A stretch of 64,000 bases of DNA, from assembly GCA_902475535.1 (NCBI GenBank), contig CABRZR010000003.1:1-64000 (forward strand). The letters run 5' to 3'. Below the pieces are notes generated by a model that saw only the letters and a list, made by a program, of their open reading frames with translations, had not been told where the DNA came from and did not search any database. Within the stretch, counting starts at the first letter, position 1. Each line of letters begins with the position of its first letter. Origin of the DNA: QAMH01 sp900556425. Lineage in GTDB: Bacteria > Actinomycetota > Coriobacteriia > Coriobacteriales > QAMH01. This document shows, one piece after another, positions 16,686-27,083 of the stretch. A program made the translations under genes and the position numbers.

Positions 16686-17792
16686 TTATTGAATGAGAGG
16701 GGCACGTTCCTTGGAGACCTCATCGCCAATCTCCTTGCCGAGTTCCTCGGCGGTCTTCTTCGCCTTGCGCGAAAGCTTGCGCGGAACGACGACCGTCACG
16801 TGCACGAGCAGGTCACCGCGCTTGTTGTTGCGACGGAACATCGGGAGGCCATAGCCCTTGATACGCAGGGTCTGCCCTGGCTGGCAGCCCTCCGGAATGT
16901 GCACGGGGACTTCCTCGTCTTCGAGAATGCCGCAGACGGTGATATCTGCGCCGACCATGGCCTGGACGACGGTGATGTTTGCACGCGTGTGGAGATTGTC
17001 GCCATCGCGCTCGAAGTATTCGTGCGGATCAATGCGAACCGTTGCGATCAGATCGCCAGCCGGTGCACCCTGCATACCAGCCTCACCGCGATCCTGGACG
17101 CGAATCTGCTGGCCATCGTGTATACCGAGGGGAATTTCGATCGTGAGGTGTTCGCGGTCGGGAACACGTCCCTGGCCCTGGCATTCGGGGCAGGGCTTGT
17201 CGATGGTACGACCCGTGCCACCGCAATCCGGACAGGTGACAGCCGTCTGCATATCGCCGAGGAAGGTATGCTGCACGCTCACGACATGGCCTGAGCCGTG
17301 ACAGGTCGGGCACTCGACCTCATGGCCATCCTCGGCGGCTCCGCTGCCACCGCATTCCTCGCACGTCGCGAGACGGTCATAGACGATGTCCTTCTTGGCA
17401 CCGCGAGCGACTTCCTCAAGCGTAAGGCGCAGGCCAATGCCCATGTCGCGGCCATCGCGCCTGATCTGCTGGGCGCCACGTCCGCCCATGCCGCCGAAGA
17501 AGGAGCTGAAGATATCGCCCATGCCGCCGAATATGTCGCTCATGTCGACGGCCTGATAGCCACCGAAGCCTTGTGCCGCCTCGGGTGTGCCGTAGCGATC
17601 GTAAAGCGACTTCTTCTTGGGGTCTGAGAGAACGTCGTATGCCTCGTTGAGCTCCTTGAAGCGCTCTTCGGCATCAGGCGCCTTGTTGACATCCGGATGC
17701 AGCTCACGGGCCTTGCGTCGGAACGCCTTCTTTATCTCCGTTACGCTGACCTCACGCGAAACGCCAAGGATCTCGTAGTACTCATACGCCAT
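16686..17792 (-). CDS. dnaJ: Chaperone DnaJ
   Basis: 368 residues from the ATG at 17792 (GGGGAG upstream; a TTG at 17798 is less likely). The J domain starts YEYYEILGVSR and contains the HPD triad in ELHPDVNKAP. Next come a Gly/Phe-rich linker (IFGGMGDIFSSFFGG) and four zinc repeats (CEECGGSG, CPTCHGSG, CPDCGGTG, CPECQGQG), then the C-terminal substrate domains. It is the DnaK co-chaperone. It lies downstream of hemW as in the common lepA-hemW-hrcA-dnaJ order, but hrcA is absent here and no convincing CIRCE or HAIR operator is seen. Confidence 0.97.
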   Translation of the reverse strand: MAYEYYEILGVSREVSVTEIKKAFRRKARELHPDVNKAPDAEERFKELNEAYDVLSDPKKKSLYDRYGTPEAAQGFGGYQAVDMSDIFGGMGDIFSSFFGGMGGRGAQQIRRDGRDMGIGLRLTLEEVARGAKKDIVYDRLATCEECGGSGAAEDGHEVECPTCHGSGHVVSVQHTFLGDMQTAVTCPDCGGTGRTIDKPCPECQGQGRVPDREHLTIEIPLGIHDGQQIRVQDRGEAGMQGAPAGDLIATVRIDPHEYFERDGDNLHTRANITVVQAMVGADITVCGILEDEEVPVHIPEGCQPGQTLRIKGYGLPMFRRNNKRGDLLVHVTVVVPRKLSRKAKKTAEELGKEIGDEVSKERAPLIQ

Positions 17793-17896
17793 GCGCAATA
17801 ACTCCCCGCACTCAAATGGACTGCGAGTATTTTGGGATACCAGACAGGAGACGGCGTGAACCGTAAGCGTTTCGTCACCAAGCTACACGTGAGCGT

Positions 17897-19198
17897 TTAC
17901 CTGTCGCCCGCCAGCGACCAAATAGCACCGTAGACCTCGTTTCCAAGCAGCCAACCACGCTGCGTGGGGACAAGACGAGCGCCCTGCTCGCGCACGAGCC
18001 CGAGAGCTTCGAGACGTTCGAAGACGGCAGGTGCCCCCTCGACGGCCAGTACCTGCTCGGCCGAAACGCCGATGCTCCTGCGCATACCGAGCATAAGGTC
18101 TTCGACGGCGGATTCGCGGGCGCTGAGTAGCTCGATTTCGGCACGAGGACATCCGAGCGATTCGGCAAACGCAATATCATCGAATGATGCGACGATACGG
18201 ATACGGGCGAAATCTGCATCATAAGACTGGGTGGGGGCGCAGTCGCTCGGACAGTGCTGAGCTCGCACGGAAGCGCCACTGGCGCTTCCGGCTCGTGCGC
18301 AACTCGCTTTGTGCATCCCCCACCCAGCCTTTTCTCTATCGATTTCGAATATCCCCGCATCAATCGCTTGCTCAGCACTTTCGGCCGACAGCATGCTCGA
18401 CGCCCCGGCCCCAAGACCGAGGTACTCAACACCCGTCCAATACGCCGTGTTGTGGTAGGAAGGGAAGCCCGGCTTGGCGTAGGAAGCGACTTCATAGCGC
18501 TCGAACCCCGCGTTCGTGAGCATGCGCTCGGCTTCGAGCATCATGTCGGTCTGCGTGTCTTCGTCGGCGACTTCGCACTCCCCCGCCTCGACGCGACCTG
18601 TCAGTGCAGTGCCGTCTTCGAGGGTAAGGGGATAGATGCTGATGTGCGATACGTCCGCGTCAATTGCGCGCTGCAGGCTTTCCTTCCACGATTCCATGCT
18701 CTGGCCCGGACCTCCGCAGATGAGATCAAGAGAGATGTTGTTGGTGCGGGTACGGACGGCGGCGAGAGCCGCATCGATCGCGACGGCATCGTGGATGCGA
18801 CCGTAGCCTGCGAGAACCGCATCGTCAAAGCTCTGCGCTCCAATGCTGAAGCGGTTGACGCCGAGCGAGAAGAGGTCTGCCACCATGCGCTCGTCGATGG
18901 ATTCGGGATTGGCCTCGCAGGTGAACTCGACGACGTTCTCGAGATTGACCGAAAGCGAAAGCGTGTATACGAGCGTATTGAGACGCCTACTGCCAAGATG
19001 CGTGGGTGTGCCGCCGCCGATATAGATCGTCTTGACCTGGCCGAGCAACCCCGCCTTTGCCGCACGACGCAACTGCAGGCACAGCGCTTCCACGTACGCA
19101 TCCATGCGTTGCTCGTCCGCGCAAGCGCTCGTCGCAAAGTCACAGTACGCACAACGCGAAACGCAAAAGGGTATGTGCAGGTAAAGGGCTCCAATCAT
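17897..19198 (-). CDS. hemW: Radical SAM heme chaperone HemW with palindromic in-frame insertion
   Basis: 433 residues, about 50 longer than typical HemW. The radical SAM cluster motif is HIPFCVSRCAYCDF (C12, C16, C19), followed by IYIGGGTPT and the SYHNTAYW motif of the HemW family. HemW binds heme and is not a true coproporphyrinogen oxidase. Residues about 291-324 (Gly/Ala/Ser/Cys-rich, AGSASGASVRAQHCPSD) are the translation of a 101-bp palindromic element at 18227-18327. Family sequence resumes at FARIRIVASFDD. Its ATG overlaps the dusB stop as ATGA. The insertion probably forms a surface loop. Confidence 0.93.
   Translation of the reverse strand: MIGALYLHIPFCVSRCAYCDFATSACADEQRMDAYVEALCLQLRRAAKAGLLGQVKTIYIGGGTPTHLGSRRLNTLVYTLSLSVNLENVVEFTCEANPESIDERMVADLFSLGVNRFSIGAQSFDDAVLAGYGRIHDAVAIDAALAAVRTRTNNISLDLICGGPGQSMESWKESLQRAIDADVSHISIYPLTLEDGTALTGRVEAGECEVADEDTQTDMMLEAERMLTNAGFERYEVASYAKPGFPSYHNTAYWTGVEYLGLGAGASSMLSAESAEQAIDAGIFEIDREKAGWGMHKASCARAGSASGASVRAQHCPSDCAPTQSYDADFARIRIVASFDDIAFAESLGCPRAEIELLSARESAVEDLMLGMRRSIGVSAEQVLAVEGAPAVFERLEALGLVREQGARLVPTQRGWLLGNEVYGAIWSLAGDR
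18227..18327 (-). repeat. 101-bp palindromic element inside hemW
   Basis: Outer arms CTGGGTGGGGG (18227-18237) and CCCCCACCCAG (18317-18327) are exact inverted repeats. The centre is a perfect GGAAGCGCCA / TGGCGCTTCC stem (18269-18278, 18280-18289) with a one-base centre. The intervening arms match imperfectly. The element adds residues without breaking the frame, as described for Rickettsia palindromic elements in genes. Confidence 0.8.
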
Positions 19199-20221
19199 CG
19201 AGAATCACCCTCCGCAAGCTTGCCCGCCTCGTCGAAGATGCGCTCGAAATCGGCGATGCTTCGCGCCTCGCTGAGAGCGCGGCGCAACGCGGCGGCAGAC
19301 GGCAGACCGTGCACGTACCAGGCAAGCTGCGCGCGCAGCGGACTCAGGTACGGTACAGGCGCATCGAGAGGGGCGGGTATGGCCTCGTCACTCGTCGAGG
19401 GACGCTCGTCACGCGCCTTGAGTGGATCGGCATAATGGAGGTAGAGCTCGAAATGCTCATGCATGGCGGCGACGCGCTCGGCATGCGAGGGTTCGTGTCC
19501 CGTGAAAATCCACGGATTGCCACGTGCGCCACGGGCAACGTGCACCGCATCGACGCCGCATCGCTCGCGCATGCGGCAGGCGTCGTCATGGGAAAACACG
19601 TCACCGCTGCCCGCGACGGGAATATCTACCGCCTCCTTGACCTGGGCAATCACATCCCAATCCGCATTGCCGCGATACATCTGGCGCGCGCTGCGCCCAT
19701 GCACGCTCACAAGCGAGGCGCCCGCCTGCTCGAGACGTTTGGCGAAGTCAACGGCGTTCTTCTCCTCGTTCGTCCAGCCGCTTCTGAACTTGGCGGTGAC
19801 GGGCACGTCAACGGCATCGGCGATGCTACGTATGATATCGGCCGCCAGCTCGGGGGTCTGCATGAGAGCCGAGCCCTCGCCGCGTCGCACGACCTTGCGC
19901 ACGGGGCATCCCATGTTCACGTCGATGAGCGCGAGCCTATCGCCCAGACGCTCGGCGACGCGCGCGGCCTGACGCGCCATGCAATCGGGCTCCGAACCGA
20001 ACAACTGCACGGCGAGCACGGCCTCTTCCTCGGCCGGGTCGGTCAGGGCGAAGGTCTTGACGCCGTTGTACTCGAGGCCCTTGGCGCTCACCATCTCGGA
20101 GAACGTCAGGCCCGCTCCATAGCGTATGCAAAGGGTGCGAAAGGCGCGATCGGTCACGCCGGCCATGGGCGCAAGCCACAAGGGCGTCGCAAGGTATGTC
20201 TCGATTTGCGTCACGAGGAGC

Positions 20222-20235
<14 letters not shown>
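19195..20235 (-). CDS. dusB: tRNA-dihydrouridine synthase (DusB-like)
   Basis: About 346 residues of the Dus family, an FMN enzyme reducing uridines in tRNA. Motifs: LAPMAGVTDRAFR, the catalytic cysteine in DVNMGCPVRKVVRRG, VTAKFRSGW, VHGRSARQMYRG and the GSGDVF phosphate-binding loop. The frame can begin at a TTG at 20235 overlapping the lepA end by 14 nt, or at a GTG at 20214; no ribosome site settles this. It overlaps hemW by four bases. Assignment to DusB rather than another Dus subgroup is by general resemblance. Confidence 0.92.
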
Positions 20236-22033
<1,798 letters not shown>

Positions 22034-22056
22034 TCTAACGCAGGAACGTCAACGTG

Positions 22057-22090
22057 AAAAAGGAGACCGCCCATTGCGAGGGCGGCCTCC
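22057..22090 (-). terminator. Rho-independent terminator of rpsT
   Basis: Minus strand: GGAGGCCGCCC, 7-nt loop, GGGCGGTCTCC, then five T residues. One G-T/C mismatch in the stem. It lies between rpsT and lepA, so lepA may need its own promoter or read-through. Confidence 0.9.
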
Positions 22091-22115
22091 TCAAGAAGCC
22101 CAAAAAGCCCTAAAG

Positions 22116-22382
22116 CTACTTGTCGAGGCTGTTAGCCAGGGCCATAACACCGCTCTTGCGATTGGCGGCCTGGTTCTTGTGGATGATGCCCTTGCTGACG
22201 GCCTTGTCAAACAGGCGGCAGGCCTTCTTGGCAGCCTCGGTCGCGAGAGCCTTGTCGCCGGCCTCGACAGCCTCGCGCACGCGGCGCACGGCAGTCTTCA
22301 TCTCGGCCTTGGCAGCGCGATTGCGCAGACGGGCCTTCTCGTTGGTCTTGATACGCTTCTTCTGACTTTTGATGTTCGCCAT
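22116..22382 (-). CDS. rpsT: 30S ribosomal protein S20
   Basis: 88 residues, standard S20: MANIKSQKKRIKTNEKARLR at the start and GIIHKNQAANRKSGVMALAN near the end, very rich in Lys and Arg. It binds 16S rRNA early in small-subunit assembly. It is a single-gene unit closed by a strong terminator, 107 nt downstream of holA. Confidence 0.99.
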   Translation of the reverse strand: MANIKSQKKRIKTNEKARLRNRAAKAEMKTAVRRVREAVEAGDKALATEAAKKACRLFDKAVSKGIIHKNQAANRKSGVMALANSLDK

Positions 22383-22489
22383 TTCCGGCTTTTCCTTTCG
22401 ATAAAACCCATTGTCTCTCGCAGTGGGGTGCGACGAAACTACGAGATGATATCACAGTTGCGCGTCATGTCACGCATCGATTCCGAAAC

Positions 22490-23446
22490 TCAGGCCACAC
22501 AGACGTCCAAAACCCAGCGCTCGAAGACGGCATCTTTGTCCGCCCCCGTCTTCATGGCCTGATCGCACGCCGCGGCACTGACGAGCGCCTTTTCGAGCTC
22601 AGCCTGCGAAAAGCCATCGGCCCAGCGCGCGTAGTTCTTGACCTGCCAATCGGGTTTGCCAAGCGCAGATGCAAGAGCGCCCGTGCCCTGCCCCTGCAAG
22701 TCCTTTGCGATAAGCAAGTCACGAATCCTGTTGACGCACATGGTGAGCAAGCCGAATGGCGACTGTGCGTTCATACGCGTAAGAAGCACCGCGCACTTCT
22801 TCGCGTCACGTGCCGAAAGCGCGTCGCTTAGGTGCCAGGGTTTGGGCTCGGCCACGCGTGCAACATGAGCTTGGACCTCGGGTAAATCGATGAGTGCTCC
22901 ACGTCCAAGGGCGATGGCCATCTTCGTGAGCTCACCATCCAGATGGACGGTTGACTCGCCTACGAGCGAGATGAGCTCCTCGGCCGCTTGGCGCGTGATC
23001 GTCACGCCTTTGCTCTGCGCGAACTGCTGTACCTGCTGGGGAAGCTCGCGGGCGCTACGCGGCGCGCAATCGATAACGGCCTTCTTGTCGACCTTGGCAA
23101 TCGCCTTGTACAGGCGCGTGTTTTTGGCGAGCTTCTCGGCAATGAGCGCGAGGACGGTCGTGTCATTGGGATTCTCGAGATACGAGACGATGGCCTCTGA
23201 CGCCGCCTTCTTGAGACGCTCGGCACCCTGAATGACCACAAGGCGCTTCTCGCTCATGAACGGCAAGGTGTTGCAGGCTCCCGTGATCTCATCAGGCGTG
23301 AGGGCACCACCGTCGAAGACGTCCTTGTTGAAGTCAAGGTCGCCGAGCTTTGCCATGCGCTCGTTAAGACGACCGAAGACGAACTCGCGCTTGAGCTCGT
23401 CAGCGCCGACAATGAGGTATACGGGGAGAAAATCGTTGTCTGCCAT
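22490..23446 (-). CDS. holA: DNA polymerase III delta subunit
   Basis: 318 residues of the HolA clamp-loader subunit. Recognisable blocks are the N-terminal FLPVYLIVGADELKREFVF, ACNTLPFMSEKRLVVIQGAERL and the C-terminal collar region (LTMCVNRIRDLLIAKDL). It opens the beta sliding clamp. The gene is on the minus strand between tRNA-Glu and rpsT, and comEA-comEC run away from it. This breaks up the usual comEA-comEC-holA-rpsT run, with the com genes inverted relative to holA. Confidence 0.93.
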   Translation of the reverse strand: MADNDFLPVYLIVGADELKREFVFGRLNERMAKLGDLDFNKDVFDGGALTPDEITGACNTLPFMSEKRLVVIQGAERLKKAASEAIVSYLENPNDTTVLALIAEKLAKNTRLYKAIAKVDKKAVIDCAPRSARELPQQVQQFAQSKGVTITRQAAEELISLVGESTVHLDGELTKMAIALGRGALIDLPEVQAHVARVAEPKPWHLSDALSARDAKKCAVLLTRMNAQSPFGLLTMCVNRIRDLLIAKDLQGQGTGALASALGKPDWQVKNYARWADGFSQAELEKALVSAAACDQAMKTGADKDAVFERWVLDVCVA

Positions 23447-23467
23447 GATGAGCTTCCCTCAAGCAAG

Positions 23468-23490
23468 AAGGCCGGGGGCATCCCGGCCTT
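23468..23490 (-). terminator. Terminator after the tRNA pair
   Basis: Perfect 9-bp stem AAGGCCGGG (23468-23476) and CCCGGCCTT (23482-23490), loop of 5, followed on the minus strand by CTTGCTT. It ends the tRNA-Gln/tRNA-Glu transcript before holA. Confidence 0.8.
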
Positions 23491-23499
23491 CAGTATTCT

Positions 23500-23576
23500 T
23501 GGCAGCCCGTACCGGATTCGAACCGGTGATCTCCGCCTTGAGAGGGCGGCGTCCTAAACCGCTAGACGAACGGGCC
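23500..23576 (-). tRNA. tRNA-Glu (anticodon CTC)
   Basis: 77 nt including an encoded CCA end. The acceptor GGCCCGT pairs with ACGGGCT (one G-T pair). The D arm contains GTCTAGCGG, the anticodon loop CTCTCAA on a CCGCC/GGCGG stem gives anticodon CTC, and the T arm is CCGGTTCGAATCCGG. It decodes GAG. Confidence 0.95.
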
Positions 23577-23590
23577 ATTTCATGCGCCAT

Positions 23591-23664
23591 TGGCTGGGGT
23601 GGAAGGAGTCGAACCCTCACTGACGGAACCAGAATCCGCTGTCCTACCATTAGACGACACCCCA
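23591..23664 (-). tRNA. tRNA-Gln (anticodon CTG)
   Basis: 74 nt with encoded CCA. The acceptor starts TGGGGTG, the D arm has GTCTAATGGTAGGAC, the anticodon stem GCGGA/TCCGT encloses TTCTGGT giving CTG, and the T loop is GTTCGACTC. It decodes CAG and is 14 nt upstream of tRNA-Glu. Confidence 0.95.
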
Positions 23665-23700
23665 GTAACAAGTGCCGAACCCTGTGTGGCGCGAGATTGC

Positions 23701-23729
23701 ATATTACGGAATCGCACAGGCCACGTCAA
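23701..23729 (-). promoter_or_regulatory. Promoter of the tRNA-Gln/tRNA-Glu unit
   Basis: On the minus strand TTGACG (23729-23724) is followed by exactly 17 nt and TAATAT (23706-23701), close to the vegetative sigma consensus. Transcription would start near 23694, about 30 nt before tRNA-Gln. Confidence 0.8.
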
Positions 23730-23897
23730 GCGAAAGACTCGATTAATTTTGCGGTATTGGCCTGACGGCATCATGGCGCACCCGTCAAGTCCGAATTCTC
23801 TCCGAATATGGTCTGGTTTTGCTCAGATTCTCGGGGTGGTTTGCTCGGATGCCCCACGTCTACCATCACGCTGCAATGCAAGCATGATGGAGGTGCC

Positions 23898-24560
23898 ATG
23901 AACATCGAGGAAGCAAAGCTCAGAGCACATTCTCTCCTAAGGCAGGCAGGACTGGCCGAGCTACCCCGCCCCGTTCTTGCAGGCATCCTCATCATCGGGC
24001 TCGTACTCATCCTTGCCGGAATCTGGCAGTTCTGGCCTCGTGCAAATGCGGATTATGTCGTAGCCACAAATCAAGAGCAGGAGGCACCAGACGCGAACGT
24101 GCAGCAAACGGCCCCTACGCAGGCCGAAATCGTGATCGACGTCGAGGGTGCCGTCAACGCGCCCGGACTCTATACGCTTGCAGCTGATTCGCGTGTAGGC
24201 GAGGCCATAGAGGCAGCGGGCGGATTTGCCTCAGACGCCCAACCAGGAGCAACCAACCTCGCGCAGAAACTCTCCGATGGCGAGCAAATCTTCGTCCCCA
24301 CCATCGAAGAGACGCAGGGCGCAACGAGCGCTGTCTCAAAAGCTGCGATGCCATCATCGAAGCGAGATGGGAAGATCAATATCAACACGGCAAGCGCCGA
24401 AGAACTACAGGAGCTCTCGGGTGTGGGGCCTGCCCTCTCGGGACGTATCATCGACTATCGCGAGTCGAAGGGGCGCTTCTCCTCAATCGAGGACATCAAG
24501 GAAGTCTCGGGCATTGGCGAGACCCGCTTCGAGAACCTCAAGGACAAGATCTGCGTATGA
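23898..24560 (+). CDS. comEA: Competence protein ComEA
   Basis: 220 residues starting at the ATG preceded by GGAGG with suitable spacing. Order: a short cytoplasmic N-terminus, one transmembrane helix (residues about 26-45, PVLAGILIIGLVLILAGIW), an SLBB domain (IDVEGAVNAPGLYTLAADSR), a linker, then a helix-hairpin-helix DNA-binding domain (KININTASAEELQELSGVG and GRFSSIEDIKEVSGIG). It binds incoming double-stranded DNA outside the membrane. The stop overlaps comEC (ATGA), so they are coupled. Confidence 0.95.
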   Translation: MNIEEAKLRAHSLLRQAGLAELPRPVLAGILIIGLVLILAGIWQFWPRANADYVVATNQEQEAPDANVQQTAPTQAEIVIDVEGAVNAPGLYTLAADSRVGEAIEAAGGFASDAQPGATNLAQKLSDGEQIFVPTIEETQGATSAVSKAAMPSSKRDGKININTASAEELQELSGVGPALSGRIIDYRESKGRFSSIEDIKEVSGIGETRFENLKDKICV

Positions 24561-26950
24561 GCTCCCATGAGAGAGGCCTTCCCTCACGCCCATCGTTGCC
24601 ACCTCTCCTGCTTGCCGCTCTCTCGGCCTGGATTGCAGTCTGCCTCTCGGAGGAGTTGTGCTGGCAACTCTATGCAGACGCACGCGTGGCGGCCATTCTT
24701 CTTATGTGCCTTATTGTCCTGCTTGCCATTGGCACGACCATTCTTGCCATCAAGCATCATGGATTCGCGGTCGTCTGCATCGCCTTCACAAGCGTATGTA
24801 TATGCGGGCTTTTCTGGTGGGGCGGATGGGCCAAAGACGTCAAGCGTCTTCCCACCCTTCTTGAGCAGACTCCGACACTCGAGCTTGACTTGACGGGAGA
24901 TCCGGCAGCAAGAGATTACGGCACCATCTCGACAGCGCGCATAAACTGCAATGCCGGTAGCATCAGTATGCGGCTCATCTGGCCCGAAGGTGCCGAGCCA
25001 CTCGCTGCGGGACATCGCATCGCCGTCACGGGCAACGTATCATCTCCCAAACTTGACGATGGCAGCCGATGGAACCATCGCAACGGCTTTGCGGGCATGC
25101 TGCGAGCATCGCACGTCGAGGAGCTCGGATATTCTCCGGGCTTGCGCGGATTCGTGACCGCGTTTCGCGACGACTCCTTCGCGCGCGTTGCCTCGATTGA
25201 AGGTGATGCAGCGGGCCTGCTTGCCGGGATCTTGCTCGGAAACCGAACGCTCTATGCCGGTTCCGAGCTTGAGCAAGCGTTCCAGACAACGGGACTTGCG
25301 CATCTCATGGCCGTCTCGGGTACGCATCTTGCCATCGTGACGATGTTGCTTTCCGCATTGCTCGCGAGAAGCCCCCTGCGGCGCAAGGTTCGTAGCGCCG
25401 TACTTATCATTGGCCTCATTATCTACGTGGCGATTACAGGCTTTGCCCCGTCAGCTTTGCGTGCCGCCACGATGTGCTCGGTTGCCCTTGTCCTGGGGGC
25501 GCTCAAGACGCGCGCTTCGGCACTGAGCGCGCTGTCTCTGTGCGCACTCGTCTTCCTTGGCCTCTCCCCGCCCATAGCCTTCTCCCTCGGATTCCAGCTC
25601 TCCGTACTCTCGGTGCTTGGACTCATCATCTTCGCCAGGCTTGCTGATTGCTGGCTCGGGCATGCGCTGCCGCGACTTCCCCCGAGTCTCGTCTCATCAG
25701 TGGCGGCGACCATCGTCGCGTCGTCTGCCACGCTCCCGATGACCGTGACGCAATTCGCGCAGTTGCCGCTCATATCACCTGTAGCCAACTTGCTCGCGGC
25801 GCCTCTTGTCACCGGCATGCTTTGTCTCGGTATCATCGCGCTCGTTACCGGCAGCGTCTTCGCTCCTCTCGGAGTCCTGTTACTGCAAATCGCGGCGACC
25901 CTTGCATCATGCTGTGCCGCACTCGTGCGCATGCTTGCCGATATGCCGCTTGCGTGCCTTCCCCTTTCGAGCGCTACGCACGCAATTGCAGTCTTGTTCT
26001 GCATTCTGTTCATCGCATTGTGGGCGTTTTGGCCACTTCCTCAGCGTAGCGCAGACTCCGAGAGAAGGCAGGGCCCTCCCCTACCGCGCAACAAGCTTCT
26101 CAAGACATGCACCGCCCTCATAGTGCCCATCGTGCTCGTTCTCCTTCTGGGTTTTGGACAATCGGCAAGACCATGGCAGGCAGCAGATGCACGCATGGTG
26201 ATGCTCGACGTGGGGCAAGGCGATAGCATCCTTATCCAGAGCAAGGCGGCCAGTGTCCTCGTGGACACAGGCGAGCAAGGAGATGTGCTCCTGCGCGAAC
26301 TTGCCGAGCAAGGCGTCACGCACCTCGATGCCATCGTCATCAGCCACAAGGACGCCGACCATGCCGGAGCGCTCAAGAAGCTCGCTGGTGTCGTCGCGGT
26401 CGATCACGTGTACGTGCATGCAGACTTGATCGGCCGAGCTTTCATGGAGAAGGTTCTCGAATCCGCACGCTGGGTGACGAACGGACGCGAAGCCGAGGGC
26501 GTGCGCCCTGGTACCACCTTACGGGCTGGACGGTTTTCCCTCAACATCATTGCGCCACAAGACGGCGGAAAGAGCGAGAACGAGGATAGCCTCGTCGGGT
26601 TGCTCGAGTTCGACGCGGACGGTGACGGCAATGCCGAGGCGCGTGGGCTGCTCACAGGCGATGCCGAAAGCGAAGCACTGGAGCGCGTCGTATCGCAGGT
26701 AGGCGATATCGACTTTCTCAAGGTCGCCCATCACGGCAGCAAGGGTGGCCTGACAGACGAACAGCTCACAGGGCTTTCCCCCGAGATCGCGCTCATCAGC
26801 GTGGGAGCCGATAACAAGTACGGACACCCCAGCACCGAGACCGTAAAGATGCTCGAAGACCACGGAGTACGTATCTACCGCACCGACAAGCAAGGGGCCA
26901 TCAGCGTTGGCTTTTCCAGCACGGGAATACGCGTGACACCGGAGCGATAG
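24557..26950 (+). CDS. comEC: DNA uptake channel ComEC/Rec2
   Basis: 797 residues, full length. N-terminal hydrophobic segments flank an OB-like extracytoplasmic domain, followed by the multi-pass Competence domain (HLMAVSGTHLAIVTMLLSAL and further helices to about residue 500). A C-terminal metallo-beta-lactamase-like nuclease domain has MLDVGQGDSILI, VISHKDADHAGALKKL and KVAHHGSKGGL. It forms the channel that passes single-stranded DNA into the cytoplasm. Only the ComEA/ComEC part of the machine is in this window, so competence itself is not proven. Confidence 0.95.
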   Translation: MSSHERGLPSRPSLPPLLLAALSAWIAVCLSEELCWQLYADARVAAILLMCLIVLLAIGTTILAIKHHGFAVVCIAFTSVCICGLFWWGGWAKDVKRLPTLLEQTPTLELDLTGDPAARDYGTISTARINCNAGSISMRLIWPEGAEPLAAGHRIAVTGNVSSPKLDDGSRWNHRNGFAGMLRASHVEELGYSPGLRGFVTAFRDDSFARVASIEGDAAGLLAGILLGNRTLYAGSELEQAFQTTGLAHLMAVSGTHLAIVTMLLSALLARSPLRRKVRSAVLIIGLIIYVAITGFAPSALRAATMCSVALVLGALKTRASALSALSLCALVFLGLSPPIAFSLGFQLSVLSVLGLIIFARLADCWLGHALPRLPPSLVSSVAATIVASSATLPMTVTQFAQLPLISPVANLLAAPLVTGMLCLGIIALVTGSVFAPLGVLLLQIAATLASCCAALVRMLADMPLACLPLSSATHAIAVLFCILFIALWAFWPLPQRSADSERRQGPPLPRNKLLKTCTALIVPIVLVLLLGFGQSARPWQAADARMVMLDVGQGDSILIQSKAASVLVDTGEQGDVLLRELAEQGVTHLDAIVISHKDADHAGALKKLAGVVAVDHVYVHADLIGRAFMEKVLESARWVTNGREAEGVRPGTTLRAGRFSLNIIAPQDGGKSENEDSLVGLLEFDADGDGNAEARGLLTGDAESEALERVVSQVGDIDFLKVAHHGSKGGLTDEQLTGLSPEIALISVGADNKYGHPSTETVKMLEDHGVRIYRTDKQGAISVGFSSTGIRVTPER

Positions 26951-27011
26951 ATGATGAAGATACCAATGGCTCCCAAACCCATGCGCGCCTCTGCGGCATG
27001 ACGAAGCATTT

Positions 27012-27042
27012 CGTTTGGGGCACATCGCGCGTGCCCCAAACG
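27012..27042. terminator. Bidirectional terminator between comEC and acyl-CoA ligase
   Basis: Perfect 12-bp arms CGTTTGGGGCAC (27012-27023) and GTGCCCCAAACG (27031-27042) around ATCGCGC. It lies between two convergent genes. A partial third copy of one arm (GCGCCCCAAACG) sits at 27072-27083, right at the ligase stop. Confidence 0.75.
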
Positions 27043-27083
27043 TCAATCCTCGTCAACCCAAAGCAAGAAACGCGCCCCAAACG

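Noticed and set aside
17799..17896. CIRCE or HAIR heat-shock operator upstream of dnaJ
   Set aside because: Only an ACTC/GAGT pair with 11-nt spacing is present; both known operators need longer arms and other spacing.
23808..23897. Longer N-terminus for ComEA
   Set aside because: The upstream in-frame segment has no ribosome site, while the ATG at 23898 has GGAGG at ideal spacing and starts a normal ComEA.
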